Below, in pieces: positions 16,442 to 23,695 of a DNA stretch of 23,705 bases. This DNA comes from JBCCSZ01 sp039199225 (GTDB lineage Bacteria; Bacteroidota; Bacteroidia; Chitinophagales; Saprospiraceae): the NCBI GenBank assembly GCA_039199225.1, contig JBCCSZ010000094.1:1-23705 (forward strand), given 5' to 3'. The first letter of the stretch is position 1; every line of letters begins with the position of its first letter. The position numbers were made by a program, and so were the translations under genes. Below the pieces are notes generated by a model. The model was not told where the DNA came from. It searched no databases and saw nothing but the letters and a program-made list of their open reading frames with translations.

Positions 16442-16462
16442 GGCAACTCCTTAAGAGCAGCC
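16442..16462 (-). terminator. Probable intrinsic terminator on the minus strand
   Basis: Read on the minus strand, GGCTGCTC-TTAAG-GAGTTGCC forms an 8-position stem with one T/T mismatch and one G-T pair, followed directly by TTTTTTATTTTT (plus-strand 16441 down to about 16430). It lies 68 bases beyond the stop of the 55-residue minus-strand ORF and upstream of the glycoside hydrolase promoter. No other gene is available for it to terminate, which supports an independent short minus-strand transcript. Confidence 0.55.
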
Positions 16463-16529
16463 TCAACCAATTGTTTGAATCCTATTACATCGAGTTTCAA
16501 TTGTTTTCGAATATATTGTGTGATTTTGA

Positions 16530-16697
16530 TTAGTTTGCTTTAGCATTCGGTAGGCGATTTCGGCTTTCCTTTTTCTCTGGACAGTATTCCGGCGGAAAGT
16601 ATTGAATTTTCATGGCCGGTGATGCGGCCCAGTCGAAAGCAGGAAAAGAATCAATGATTACCTTCTTAAAGAAAGTTGTGGTTTTTTTAAACGTCAT
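16530..16697 (-). CDS. Candidate small protein, 55 residues, unknown function
   Basis: An ATG-to-TAA ORF of 55 codons. The product starts MTFKKTTTFFKKVIIDSF, continues with a Trp/Pro/Tyr-rich middle (PAFDWAASPAMKIQYFPPEY), has one cysteine, and ends in a basic, polar tail (EKKESRNRLPNAKAN). No signal peptide and no family recognised. An in-frame stop lies seven codons upstream of the ATG, so the start is well bounded. Support comes from the terminator 68 bases after the stop. Against it, another ORF of 50 codons runs antisense over half of it (16612-16764), and no TAnnTTTG box is seen upstream. Either or both could be chance. Confidence 0.35.
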   Translation of the reverse strand: MTFKKTTTFFKKVIIDSFPAFDWAASPAMKIQYFPPEYCPEKKESRNRLPNAKAN

Positions 16698-16764
16698 GGT
16701 TATGTTGCTGAGTCAATCATATATGGATTGCAAGGCACTTTCCGGGAGTGCTTTACAACGATGA
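16612..16764 (+). CDS. Candidate small hydrophobic peptide, 50 residues (or 36 from 16654)
   Basis: An ORF of 50 codons; an internal ATG at 16654 would give 36 residues and a more natural start: MITFLKK, then a hydrophobic helix VVVFLNVMVMLL, then SQSYMDC and KALSGSALQR. The product looks like a small membrane toxin-like peptide or an orphaned signal sequence. It overlaps antisense the 55-residue ORF at 16530-16697 for 86 bases. It is followed on the same strand by two strong hairpins and a terminator-like stem at 16947-16972, so a plus-strand transcript ending there would include it. It could also be the remnant of the N-terminus of a lost secreted protein. Confidence that it is translated is low. 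Confidence 0.33.
   Translation: MAGDAAQSKAGKESMITFLKKVVVFLNVMVMLLSQSYMDCKALSGSALQR
16732..16754. repeat. Inverted repeat / hairpin AAGGCACT-N7-AGTGCTTT
   Basis: An 8-position stem (one G-T pair on the plus-strand RNA) with a 7-base loop TTCCGGG. On the plus strand it covers the end of the 50-residue ORF; on the minus strand it lies 35-57 bases upstream of the 55-residue ORF, where it could be a 5' leader hairpin or an operator. No T-run follows, so it is not a terminator. Confidence 0.55.
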
Positions 16765-16780
16765 TTCAAGATGAATAATG

Positions 16781-16839
16781 CCGACTTAAGTTGCGACCAA
16801 TGAGGAACATTCCGCCAAATGGACGCGACTTGATTTCGG
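16781..16839 (+). ncRNA. Long imperfect hairpin, candidate structured RNA element
   Basis: CCGA (16781-16784) pairs with TCGG (16836-16839); after a 1x2 internal loop TTAAGTTGCG (16786-16795) pairs with CGCGACTTGA (16824-16833) with two G-T pairs; after an A/A mismatch CCA (16797-16799) pairs with TGG (16820-16822); an inner GGA/TCC stem closes the top. That is about 20 pairs over 59 bases in a gene-free stretch, with both G-T pairs in one orientation, which favours a plus-strand RNA. I recognise no Rfam-type family. It lies between a small hydrophobic ORF and a plus-strand terminator, so it may be a 3' UTR, a small RNA, or a leader of the WbqC operon. Confidence 0.4.
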
Positions 16840-16946
16840 TAAATAAATAAGGGGATGGGTGGAAAATAGTAGTTCGAAGAAGGTTGGGGATGGAAGGGAA
16901 TTTCGTATCAACTATTCTACGCTCTGTTTTACAAATTTGATACCAA

Positions 16947-16972
16947 TTGGCTGAAAGCCAAATGCTTTTTTT
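16947..16972 (+). terminator. Terminator-like stem upstream of the WbqC operon
   Basis: TTGGCT-GAA-AGCCAA (16947-16961) is a perfect 6-bp stem with a 3-base loop, followed by ATGC and seven Ts (16966-16972). It ends 36 bases before the WbqC-like start codon and no annotated plus-strand gene precedes it for over 3 kb. It therefore implies a plus-strand transcript from the preceding intergenic region, or an attenuator in a leader. A TATATTTA box at 16983-16990 just after it could be the -7 element of the WbqC operon. Confidence 0.5.
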
Positions 16973-17008
16973 AAAGAACTGCTATATTTACCGCCTCAAA
17001 AAACAAGT

Positions 17009-17695
17009 ATGCAGATAAATCCGGCCCTGATCGAATTGCATTTCATGCCTTGCACAGCCTATATGTCTGTATTGGCTGCACACAAAGAAGTGTACATCGA
17101 ACAGCAGGAGCGTTATGTCAAAAGGAGCTACCGCAACCGCTGTCTGATTGGTGATTCCAATGGCGCCCTCCGGCTGAGCATTCCGCTACGCAAAGGGAAA
17201 AACGAACAGCAGGATATTCGGGCGGTTCAAATAGTGTACGACAGTCCTTGGATTCCCAAGTTTTGGCACAGCATCCGCTCTGTCTACCAAAAATCGCCCT
17301 ACTTCGAACATTATGCCGATGAATTGTATGACATTCTGTGCAGCAAACCACCTATGCTATTTGATCTCAATTGGAAGCTGTTGGTTACTTTTTGCGATTG
17401 GATTGGTCTAAACGTTGAATTGAAGTTAACAAAGACATATCAAAAAGTTCCGGAAAAAGGTATGGTAGATTGGCGCTACCGCATTGGACCGGCTTCTGTG
17501 CCAGAGGCGTTACAAGAAGCGGTGCAATCGCAAAAATACCCGCAAATATTTGAAGAAAAGACCGGATTTATGGCTAACTTATCCGTACTTGACTTACTAT
17601 TTTGTACTGGACCAGAAAGCCTATCCTATCTAGAGGCATGCGCCGAACGAATGGCAGCTGACCTTCAAAATAACAAGCATGAATCAACTGATTGA
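17009..17695 (+). CDS. WbqC-like family protein
   Basis: A 228-residue cytoplasmic protein of the WbqC-like family, whose members often sit in or near surface-polysaccharide loci; their reaction is not well established. Visible family features are an early LHFMPCTAYMSVLA segment followed by VYIEQQERYVKRSYRNRCLI, then LRLSIPLRKG, and SPWIPKFWHSIRSVYQKSPYFEHY with the conserved Trp, Tyr and PYF pattern. The sequence begins at the first ATG after a TATATTTA box. Its last 17 bases overlap the start of the dynamin-like gene, so the two are translationally coupled. In other Bacteroidota this family is often placed beside the signal peptidase gene; here that is not so. Confidence 0.85.
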   Translation: MQINPALIELHFMPCTAYMSVLAAHKEVYIEQQERYVKRSYRNRCLIGDSNGALRLSIPLRKGKNEQQDIRAVQIVYDSPWIPKFWHSIRSVYQKSPYFEHYADELYDILCSKPPMLFDLNWKLLVTFCDWIGLNVELKLTKTYQKVPEKGMVDWRYRIGPASVPEALQEAVQSQKYPQIFEEKTGFMANLSVLDLLFCTGPESLSYLEACAERMAADLQNNKHESTD

Positions 17696-19397
17696 TCAAA
17701 GTATTCAACAACATCGGCAGGAAATCGGCCACATTGTCGAGGAATTGTACGAACTAACAGTTAATATCGGCCATCCAGAGCTAGAGCAGACGGTCAATGA
17801 TCTGCGAAGCCGGATCGACGAGCCCTTTATGTTTGTCATTGTCGGTGAGGTGAAATCGGGTAAAAGTAGCTTTATCAATGCTTTGCTGGCCACTGGCAAG
17901 GAAATTTGTAAGGTGGCTCCATCTCCTATGACCGATACCATCCAGCAGATTGTGTATGGCGATAAGGAGTCCAGTCATATGCTCAACGATTACATCAAGC
18001 GAATCGAGCAGCCCGTTGATATACTGCAGGAAATTGCCATCGTCGACACACCTGGTACCAATACCATCGCGGAGCACCACCAGGAAATAACAGAGCGTTT
18101 TGTGCCGGCTTCCGACCTTATTGTCTTCGTATTTGAGGCCAAGAACCCCTACCGCCAGTCGGCCTGGAATTTTTTCAACTTCATACAAGCTGAATGGCAA
18201 CGCAAGGTCATTTTCGTTTTGCAACAAAAGGACTTGTTACCAGCGGAAGACTTGGCAATCAATGTTCAAGGCGTACGCGATTTGGCAGAAAAGAAGGGAC
18301 TGATGGAACCCTTGGTCTTCTCGGTTTCTGCCAAGGATGAAATCGAAGGCCGCGTTGAGGACAGTGGCTTTGAGGACATTCGGCAATACATCCACCAGCA
18401 CATTACGGGTGGAAAGGCACCCGTTTTAAAAATCCAAAACAACATACAGACCTCTAGAAATATCAACGATCGCATCCGAAAAGGAATGGACGACCGACGC
18501 CGACAATGGGAAGCCGATCACAGTTTCCGAAAGGATATCCAGCAAACCCTCAACCGTCAGGGGGAAAAATCTGCCAAGCAAGTCGATGTATTGGTTGAAA
18601 ATCTGCTGGCGGCCTACGATCGCATCACGCGAACAAAAGAAGAGGAACTCAGCAACGGCCTGTCTTTTTTCAGCCTCTTGAAACGTTCCTTGAGCGCTAT
18701 TTTTGACCGGAAGAACGATGTAAAGTCCTGGCTCAACCAATTGGTGTCTACCATGGAATCCGACTTGAACAACAGCCTGCAGACAAAGTTGAACGAAGGG
18801 GTGATCGACATTGCAGATAGCATCCAACAGATGGGTAAGCTGATCGACTTAAAAATCCGAAGCAGCAAAACGATCTTAAAAGACAACCACGAAATATTCA
18901 GCGACATAGCGGAGCGTCGGGCCAATGTCCTGAAGGATTTACATGAAACCTTTGCCAATTTCCTCCGCAAGGCAGAAAACTTTACAGATGAGGAATTGTT
19001 GGAAAATAGTGGAAGCCTGTCCCCCAATTTAGCGACCGGAAGCGGCATTGCAGTAATTGGGGTTATACTAACAGCTTTCACCAACGGTGTTGTTTTGGAC
19101 ATTACTGGTGGTGTCTTAACGGCTGTAGGACTTGTATTCGCCGGCGTCTCAGTAGGTTTGCAAAAGCGCAAGGTCATCAATGGCTACCGAGCAGAGACCA
19201 ACAAGGGCCGGCGTCGCATCGAGGGAGAAGTAAGCGAAAAGCTCAAAGCTTACATCCAGCACATCAAAACCAAGATCGATCACAACTTTGTGCAATTCGA
19301 TGATTTATTGGATCAGGAAGAGCGGGAGATCAAGCGGATCGAAGGCGTTCAAGAAGGGCTTGAAACGCGCTTGACGAAAATTGAAGAGTCGCTGTAA
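17679..19397 (+). CDS. Dynamin-like GTPase with C-terminal membrane segment
   Basis: A 572-residue bacterial dynamin-like protein, expected to bind GTP and remodel or tether the inner membrane. The G domain has G56-EVKSGKS-S64 (P-loop, K62), a T in the PSPMTDTIQQIVYG switch, D123-T-P-G126 and a G4 position reading Q182-Q-K-D185 instead of NKxD. Residues about 250-440 are long charged helices typical of the stalk. Residues about 455-494 form a hydrophobic hairpin (IAVIGVILTAF, VLTAVGLVFAGVSVGL) that would insert in the membrane, followed by a last coiled-coil-like helix (to 572). The start overlaps the WbqC-like gene by 17 bases. Relatives take part in membrane maintenance or phage tolerance in other bacteria, but nothing here identifies the role. 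Confidence 0.9.
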   Translation: MNQLIDQSIQQHRQEIGHIVEELYELTVNIGHPELEQTVNDLRSRIDEPFMFVIVGEVKSGKSSFINALLATGKEICKVAPSPMTDTIQQIVYGDKESSHMLNDYIKRIEQPVDILQEIAIVDTPGTNTIAEHHQEITERFVPASDLIVFVFEAKNPYRQSAWNFFNFIQAEWQRKVIFVLQQKDLLPAEDLAINVQGVRDLAEKKGLMEPLVFSVSAKDEIEGRVEDSGFEDIRQYIHQHITGGKAPVLKIQNNIQTSRNINDRIRKGMDDRRRQWEADHSFRKDIQQTLNRQGEKSAKQVDVLVENLLAAYDRITRTKEEELSNGLSFFSLLKRSLSAIFDRKNDVKSWLNQLVSTMESDLNNSLQTKLNEGVIDIADSIQQMGKLIDLKIRSSKTILKDNHEIFSDIAERRANVLKDLHETFANFLRKAENFTDEELLENSGSLSPNLATGSGIAVIGVILTAFTNGVVLDITGGVLTAVGLVFAGVSVGLQKRKVINGYRAETNKGRRRIEGEVSEKLKAYIQHIKTKIDHNFVQFDDLLDQEEREIKRIEGVQEGLETRLTKIEESL

Positions 19398-19507
19398 TTA
19401 CAGGGTTTCAAAGCGTTAAGTTCACAGTTTTTAACAGGTCTTTAACGCGTTGCAAGATGCGAGAAAATGTCATTTCTCTTATATTGTAATCAGACAAAAG
19501 AACCCTT

Positions 19508-20194
19508 ATGAAAGCTATCTATCTGTATCCTGTACTCGCTTTATTATTCCTCAACTCTTGTTCTTACCGATATCAGGTTTTTGATATAAAATCAGAAGAG
19601 GTCATCTCTGAAACGGGCGATTACTTCCTATACGAAAACGACGATCTGGAAATTTACTACGACTATTGGACCGAAGGGGGCTATCCTGTCTTCAAAATCC
19701 ACAATAGACGAAATGATACGCTGTTTCTGAACCTGGCCAAGAGCAATTTCAAAGTAAATGGTGTTGCCATTGATTATTACAACACAACCTATACGGCAGA
19801 AGAATACGAACGCATGCGGCCTTTTCCACTACCGCCGGTCGTTGCCATTCAGCCGCGTAGAAGTTATCAGCTAAATGGTTTTCCCATCAGTTGGCGCTGG
19901 GAGCGCATCAAAAATAAGCCTGGCTACGTCCGTTTTGAGCAAAACAACAGCCCCATTCATTTCGGTAACTTCTTGACCTATTATTTCGACGATGAAAACA
20001 TCGATTATCGGGTTGAGAATAACTTTTGGATCGGGAAAATAAAGAAATACAAACGCAAGGAATTCAATGAATTTAAACAGCGGCACGACATCAAGTCGAA
20101 CAAATTCTATGTCTATCGCTACGATGGTACTGACTCGGCCGAATTTTGGGCGGATACGGTGCTTTCGGTGATGGAGGTCTTATTACTGTTCTAG
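19508..20194 (+). CDS. Hypothetical lipoprotein
   Basis: A 228-residue protein with a lipoprotein signal: short start MKAIYLYPVLALLFL and lipobox L15-N16-S17-C18. I do not recognise the mature domain. It is rich in aromatic and charged residues (DDLEIYYDYW, YPVFKIHNRRNDTLFLNL), with strand-like stretches resembling a small beta-sandwich in the first 130 residues and a WRWERIKNK segment after. The last residues (VLSVMEVLLLF) are hydrophobic. It follows the dynamin-like gene by 110 bases on the same strand, with no clear terminator between, so it may be part of that transcript or separate. The downstream hairpin at 20211-20229 likely ends it. Confidence 0.78.
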   Translation: MKAIYLYPVLALLFLNSCSYRYQVFDIKSEEVISETGDYFLYENDDLEIYYDYWTEGGYPVFKIHNRRNDTLFLNLAKSNFKVNGVAIDYYNTTYTAEEYERMRPFPLPPVVAIQPRRSYQLNGFPISWRWERIKNKPGYVRFEQNNSPIHFGNFLTYYFDDENIDYRVENNFWIGKIKKYKRKEFNEFKQRHDIKSNKFYVYRYDGTDSAEFWADTVLSVMEVLLLF

Positions 20195-20210
20195 TATTTC
20201 TTCAGCTTTT

Positions 20211-20229
20211 CGCCCCGTTTTACGGGGTG
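20211..20229. terminator. Candidate bidirectional terminator between convergent genes
   Basis: CGCCCCGT-TTT-ACGGGGTG forms an 8-position stem (one G-T pair) with a 3-base loop, 16 bases after the stop of the lipoprotein gene and 15 bases from the stop of the convergent DUF1569 gene. Neither side has an immediate long T-run (GATGATTTTGTTT on plus, CGAAAAG on minus), so it is a moderate candidate supported by location. Confidence 0.45.
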
Positions 20230-20244
20230 ATGATTTTGTTTACA

Positions 20245-20739
20245 TCAGGCTTTTTCAGAAATGGGAGCAAACGCATTGAGCAATCCAAACTGAAACAGGT
20301 GCCAGCGACCGTGCTGGTAGTGGAATAACTCCAATTCTGATAGATTGAATTCGCCCATCATGCTGTTATAACTTTTGTGGTTGGGGTTGGAGGTAAAAAG
20401 GGCGTAAAATCTTTCGTTGGCGGATTCCAGTAGCTGAATAGCCTCCTCCATGCTTTCCGTTCGCAAATCGTTGAGGGTGGCCCCTTCCTTTGGACGATGT
20501 TCGAATGGCGCACCTGATTCTATAAATTTGCGAAAATACAATTGGCTCTTGGTCAATTCAGCCGCTGGCTCTCCCTTTCTTTTGGGGAGTGATTTGGTGA
20601 CAAATACCAGATGTTCAATCATGTGATGAGCGGTCATAATACCGAAATTCGGCATGCTGTCTTTTGTTAGCCGCCGAAGTTTTGTCGGTAATTCTTCGAC
20701 TAGAAAATTTTTGTATTTAGGTATCATCGTTTGATTCAT
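20245..20739 (-). CDS. DinB/YfiT-superfamily protein, DUF1569-like
   Basis: A 164-residue cytoplasmic helical protein. It has the histidine pattern of the DinB-like metal-binding four-helix bundle: H38/H39 and H43 in TAHHMIEHLVF, and a C-terminal ELFHYQHGRWHLFQFGLL helix. The DUF1569 branch is frequent in Bacteroidota, sometimes near phenylacetate or stress genes; its reaction is not known. The middle part (FRKFIESGAPFEHRPKEG) fits the family. Start at 20739 gives MNQTMIPKY; a second ATG four codons later is equally possible. It faces the lipoprotein gene and is 68 bases downstream of the next minus-strand gene, so it could be the end of that transcript. Confidence 0.72.
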   Translation of the reverse strand: MNQTMIPKYKNFLVEELPTKLRRLTKDSMPNFGIMTAHHMIEHLVFVTKSLPKRKGEPAAELTKSQLYFRKFIESGAPFEHRPKEGATLNDLRTESMEEAIQLLESANERFYALFTSNPNHKSYNSMMGEFNLSELELFHYQHGRWHLFQFGLLNAFAPISEKA

Positions 20740-20807
20740 TTATCAAGGCTTTCTAAGTTTAAGCAGTAATTCTTACAGCAGAGTATTTTTGGTACTCCAT
20801 CAGCTCT

Positions 20808-21332
20808 TTAACCAAGTGGTAGCTTCAAATCAGCCGCTCTAAACTTCGTTTTATCTTCCATCAACCGCAGGAGCTCAACAAATCCGACCAGGTGTATTTG
20901 GATGTTCAGTTTCTTATCACCAGAAAACAATCTTAGGTAGCCCAAGACTTGGCTAAATGTCACGTCTTCTATCTCCTCCCAACTCATTTCATCTGATCGG
21001 CCCGTCCAGCTTGTAACATATATCATTTTTTCATCAAATACAACTCGGTGTTTGTAGTAAAACATTAGTACAATAATGCCGGGACCTGCAACAATAATTA
21101 TTGGAAAAAAGCCCACGAGGATGGAAGTCAGGTCGCTAAAAAACCAAATGCCAATGGCTGCGCCCAAACCAATGGCAACGGCTACAAATCCTATCCATTT
21201 ATAGCCAGCACTCATCCTCAATGTATATTTGCCATCAACATCTTGGGTCAAACTCTTTTGAGCCATTCTGCTTGAATAGGCAAGAAAAGCGGTGATCGCC
21301 ACAATCGTTATTAAATGTTCTATTCCATCCAT
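20808..21332 (-). CDS. Small membrane protein with PH-like C-terminal domain (DUF6560-like)
   Basis: A 174-residue protein with three hydrophobic stretches: residues about 5-19, 45-65 and 70-92. The C-terminal half (KHRVVFDEKMIYVTSWTGRSDEMSWEEIEDVTFS through IQIHLVGFVELLRLMEDK) has the strand-strand-SWEEI-strand order of bacterial PH-like domains found after two or three helices. This type is a membrane-bound module of unknown role. The gene is 68 bases upstream of the DUF1569-like gene and 68 bases downstream of the DUF6794 gene on the same strand. The region is more AT-rich than the left half of the window. Confidence 0.7.
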   Translation of the reverse strand: MDGIEHLITIVAITAFLAYSSRMAQKSLTQDVDGKYTLRMSAGYKWIGFVAVAIGLGAAIGIWFFSDLTSILVGFFPIIIVAGPGIIVLMFYYKHRVVFDEKMIYVTSWTGRSDEMSWEEIEDVTFSQVLGYLRLFSGDKKLNIQIHLVGFVELLRLMEDKTKFRAADLKLPLG

Positions 21333-21400
21333 AGGCAGAATTTCTTTTCACATAGCGGCCTTGCTAAGTGCAGTAAGCTCGCACAAGACCTATTGACATA

Positions 21401-22171
21401 TCAATCTTTATTAGCAACCGAATTTACTTTTGTAATTCTATAGTTATCAAGATGAAAGAACTTATACTTTTTCCCCTTTTTAAGAATGGTATCTTCCATC
21501 CAAAATGTAATTTCTTCTTTTTCACAAATGCTAATTAGCTTTATGTGTAATTCATATCTACCATAGAAATATTTGTTCTTTTTGAGCTTCTTGTTTTTAA
21601 TTATTCCTTTGATTAGACAGTTACATTCTTCCTCATAAAAGGGATATTGTTGTATTCTTGTACCGCTGTTTTTGTATAAATGAAATTCAATTTGAACAGT
21701 ATCACCTCTGCTAAAATTGTTAAACTTATTTTCGAATATCAAGTTTAAGCTATCGAAAGTAATTTTATCTTTCTCCTTTACTTCTTCCCAATAAGCGATG
21801 TAGTACTGTACTTGTTGGTCCAATAATATTGGCTCATTATTCAATTTTCTATGGAAACTTTCTATGATTATGCTTGACATATCATCGGGATGGTAGATTC
21901 CCATATTCTGAAAATACTTAGAAAGTTTATTTTTTCCTTCCCAAAGCCCCCAAGCATTACGCATTCCCATTCCACCATATAGGAACAGCTCTGATTTCGG
22001 CGTATTTTTAAATTCAGATTTAGTTGAATCCGGCCAATTACAATTCATGTAATTCATTGCATCAACCAAATCAGTGGGTATATGATTCTCCGGATACGCT
22101 TCACAATCACTTTGAGAAAGTACCATCGAAGCCGAAACAGCTAATAATATGGTTGTGATGTATTTTTTCAT
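21401..22171 (-). CDS. Secreted DUF6794 domain protein
   Basis: A 256-residue protein with a signal peptide (MKKYITTILLAVSASMVLSQ, cleavage near SQS). Residues about 30-120 match DUF6794: HIPTDLVDAMNYMN, then GMRNAWGLWEG, LSKYFQNMGIYHPDDMSSII and ESFHRKLNNEPI with a final Q-rich LDQQVQYY. The function of the domain is unknown. The C-terminal half is a separate beta-rich region (VQIEFHLYKNSGTRIQ, YELHIKLISICEKEE) with two Cys in EEECNCL. The gene is conspicuously AT-rich with many Lys/Asn/Ile codons, unlike the neighbours at 17009-20194 or the glycosyltransferase at 22203. That suggests later acquisition. Only 31 bases separate it from the glycosyltransferase stop upstream, so they may share a transcript. 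Confidence 0.76.
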   Translation of the reverse strand: MKKYITTILLAVSASMVLSQSDCEAYPENHIPTDLVDAMNYMNCNWPDSTKSEFKNTPKSELFLYGGMGMRNAWGLWEGKNKLSKYFQNMGIYHPDDMSSIIIESFHRKLNNEPILLDQQVQYYIAYWEEVKEKDKITFDSLNLIFENKFNNFSRGDTVQIEFHLYKNSGTRIQQYPFYEEECNCLIKGIIKNKKLKKNKYFYGRYELHIKLISICEKEEITFWMEDTILKKGKKYKFFHLDNYRITKVNSVANKD

Positions 22172-22202
22172 ATGGTTCTATACCCCTCTACACACAAAGC
22201 TC

Positions 22203-23516
22203 TTATCCAAAGCCACTCTTTTTCCCTCGTACAATGTCATTAACCATCGCCGTTTGCTGAACCCTGGAAAACTTAGTGATCTCCTCCCAATTGACAGACC
22301 TTGGCGTTTGGGCAGAATAGTCCTGATGAGCCTTAGCAATGAAAGCTTTCATTTCCGCCTTTTTGCTTCGCTCAAAGGTCTCACCAATTTCGCATTGTTG
22401 CAGGATGGCAGCTGCATCGCCTTGTTCCGGCCCGATGCAAATGATCGGATTGCCTGAAGCGAGGTATTCGAACAACTTTCCGGTCAAAATACCTTCTGAG
22501 TTTTCTACATCTGGAATGACCAGCAACAATAGGTCCGCATTTTTTTGATATTGGTTGATCTTGCTGTGGGATACCGTAGGAATGAATGCAGCCTCCAACC
22601 CGAGGGCTGTAATCTCTTGTTTGATTCGATCAGAAATTCGGCCAATGAATTGTAGACGAATGTCGAAATGTGTCTGTTCCTCCACCAATTCGCTCAGGGC
22701 ATTTAAAAAGGCAGATGGTTTGTAATTGTCCGCCATCGTGCCGGTATAAGCAATGGTAAAGCCTTGGGTCTTTTCCTTTTGCAGCCCTTCAAAGTCAGCC
22801 GGGTCGTATCCATTGGGAACAATGTGAATCTTTTCAGCTGCAATGCTGGGGTCTTTGGCAGCAAATAGCTCTTTCAATGGTTTGCTGACCGTTAGGATGT
22901 GATCGGCCTTCAGCAGGACTTTCTTCTCAAGCCCATGATTGATTTTATTGGACAGATAAGTATGCCCCAATAAGTCATAGTAATAAATATCCGTCCAAGG
23001 GTCTCGCATGTCAGCAATCCACTGAATGCCCAGCTTTTGTTGAAGCTTAAGACCAATCAGTTGCGTAGAATGCGGCGGACTCGTAGTGATCACTGTATCG
23101 ATCGATTCTTTTCGCAGGATAGACACTGCCTTGCGATAGGCATACTTGTTCCAACCTTTGCGAGGGTCCGGAATGAAGAGATTGCTGCGCAGCGCATTGA
23201 CCAGTTTTTGTGACCACTTTGCATTGTCGACATTTGAAAAGCCGGCCGTCGGCACGTTTTTCTTCCCGACCAACTTTGCGTAATAATTGATGGGTTCAAA
23301 GGAATCGGTTTTATAGACTTGAGTTTCTGGCGGTACATCATGGGTCAGACTTTCGTCCCATTGCAGGTAGCTTGCCTGGTCTTCTCTAACGGTTAGGACA
23401 TGTGCCTCAAGTTCAAATCTGGAAAAGTACTTGACCATCTTGACCCATCGCTGCACCCCTGCCCCACCGCTCGGCGGCCAATAGTAAGTAATGATTAGCA
23501 CCTTCTTTTTATGCAT
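22203..23516 (-). CDS. Glycosyltransferase, GT-B fold, GT4-like
   Basis: A 437-residue cytoplasmic transferase. The N-terminal Rossmann half starts VLIITYYWPPSGGAGVQRW, whose glycine loop binds the acceptor or donor edge; then DTVITTSPPHSTQLIGLKL and WIADMRDPWTDIYYYD. The C-terminal half has HIVPNGYDPADF, FTIAYTGTMADNYKP, and the donor-binding segment around E341 and E350 (EGILTGKLFEYLASGNPII). The pair is one residue wider than the usual E-x7-E of GT4, which many Bacteroidota GT4-like proteins of this sort share. These enzymes build capsule, O-antigen or exopolysaccharide; no cluster of such genes is in view, though the window ends 189 bases upstream. Start at 23516 (MHKKKVLIITYYW) is the natural one. 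Confidence 0.9.
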   Translation of the reverse strand: MHKKKVLIITYYWPPSGGAGVQRWVKMVKYFSRFELEAHVLTVREDQASYLQWDESLTHDVPPETQVYKTDSFEPINYYAKLVGKKNVPTAGFSNVDNAKWSQKLVNALRSNLFIPDPRKGWNKYAYRKAVSILRKESIDTVITTSPPHSTQLIGLKLQQKLGIQWIADMRDPWTDIYYYDLLGHTYLSNKINHGLEKKVLLKADHILTVSKPLKELFAAKDPSIAAEKIHIVPNGYDPADFEGLQKEKTQGFTIAYTGTMADNYKPSAFLNALSELVEEQTHFDIRLQFIGRISDRIKQEITALGLEAAFIPTVSHSKINQYQKNADLLLLVIPDVENSEGILTGKLFEYLASGNPIICIGPEQGDAAAILQQCEIGETFERSKKAEMKAFIAKAHQDYSAQTPRSVNWEEITKFSRVQQTAMVNDIVRGKKSGFG

Positions 23517-23695
23517 AAGTTTTTGTCGTCAAGATTTTTATCAAGTAATAAGCCTGCTTGTCTGTCAGTTACTTAGTCCTTTTTAATGGAATGAGGCGAT
23601 TATCCGGGCCATTTTGTCCAAGCACTTACTTCCTTTTTTCTATTTTCACGCAATGTAGTTATTTGACGATAAATATTTAGTAAAGAAAATTTTAA

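Noticed and set aside
16851..16898. G-tracts that might form a G-quadruplex
   Set aside because: Only four short G runs with a loop of over 25 bases; stability would be poor.
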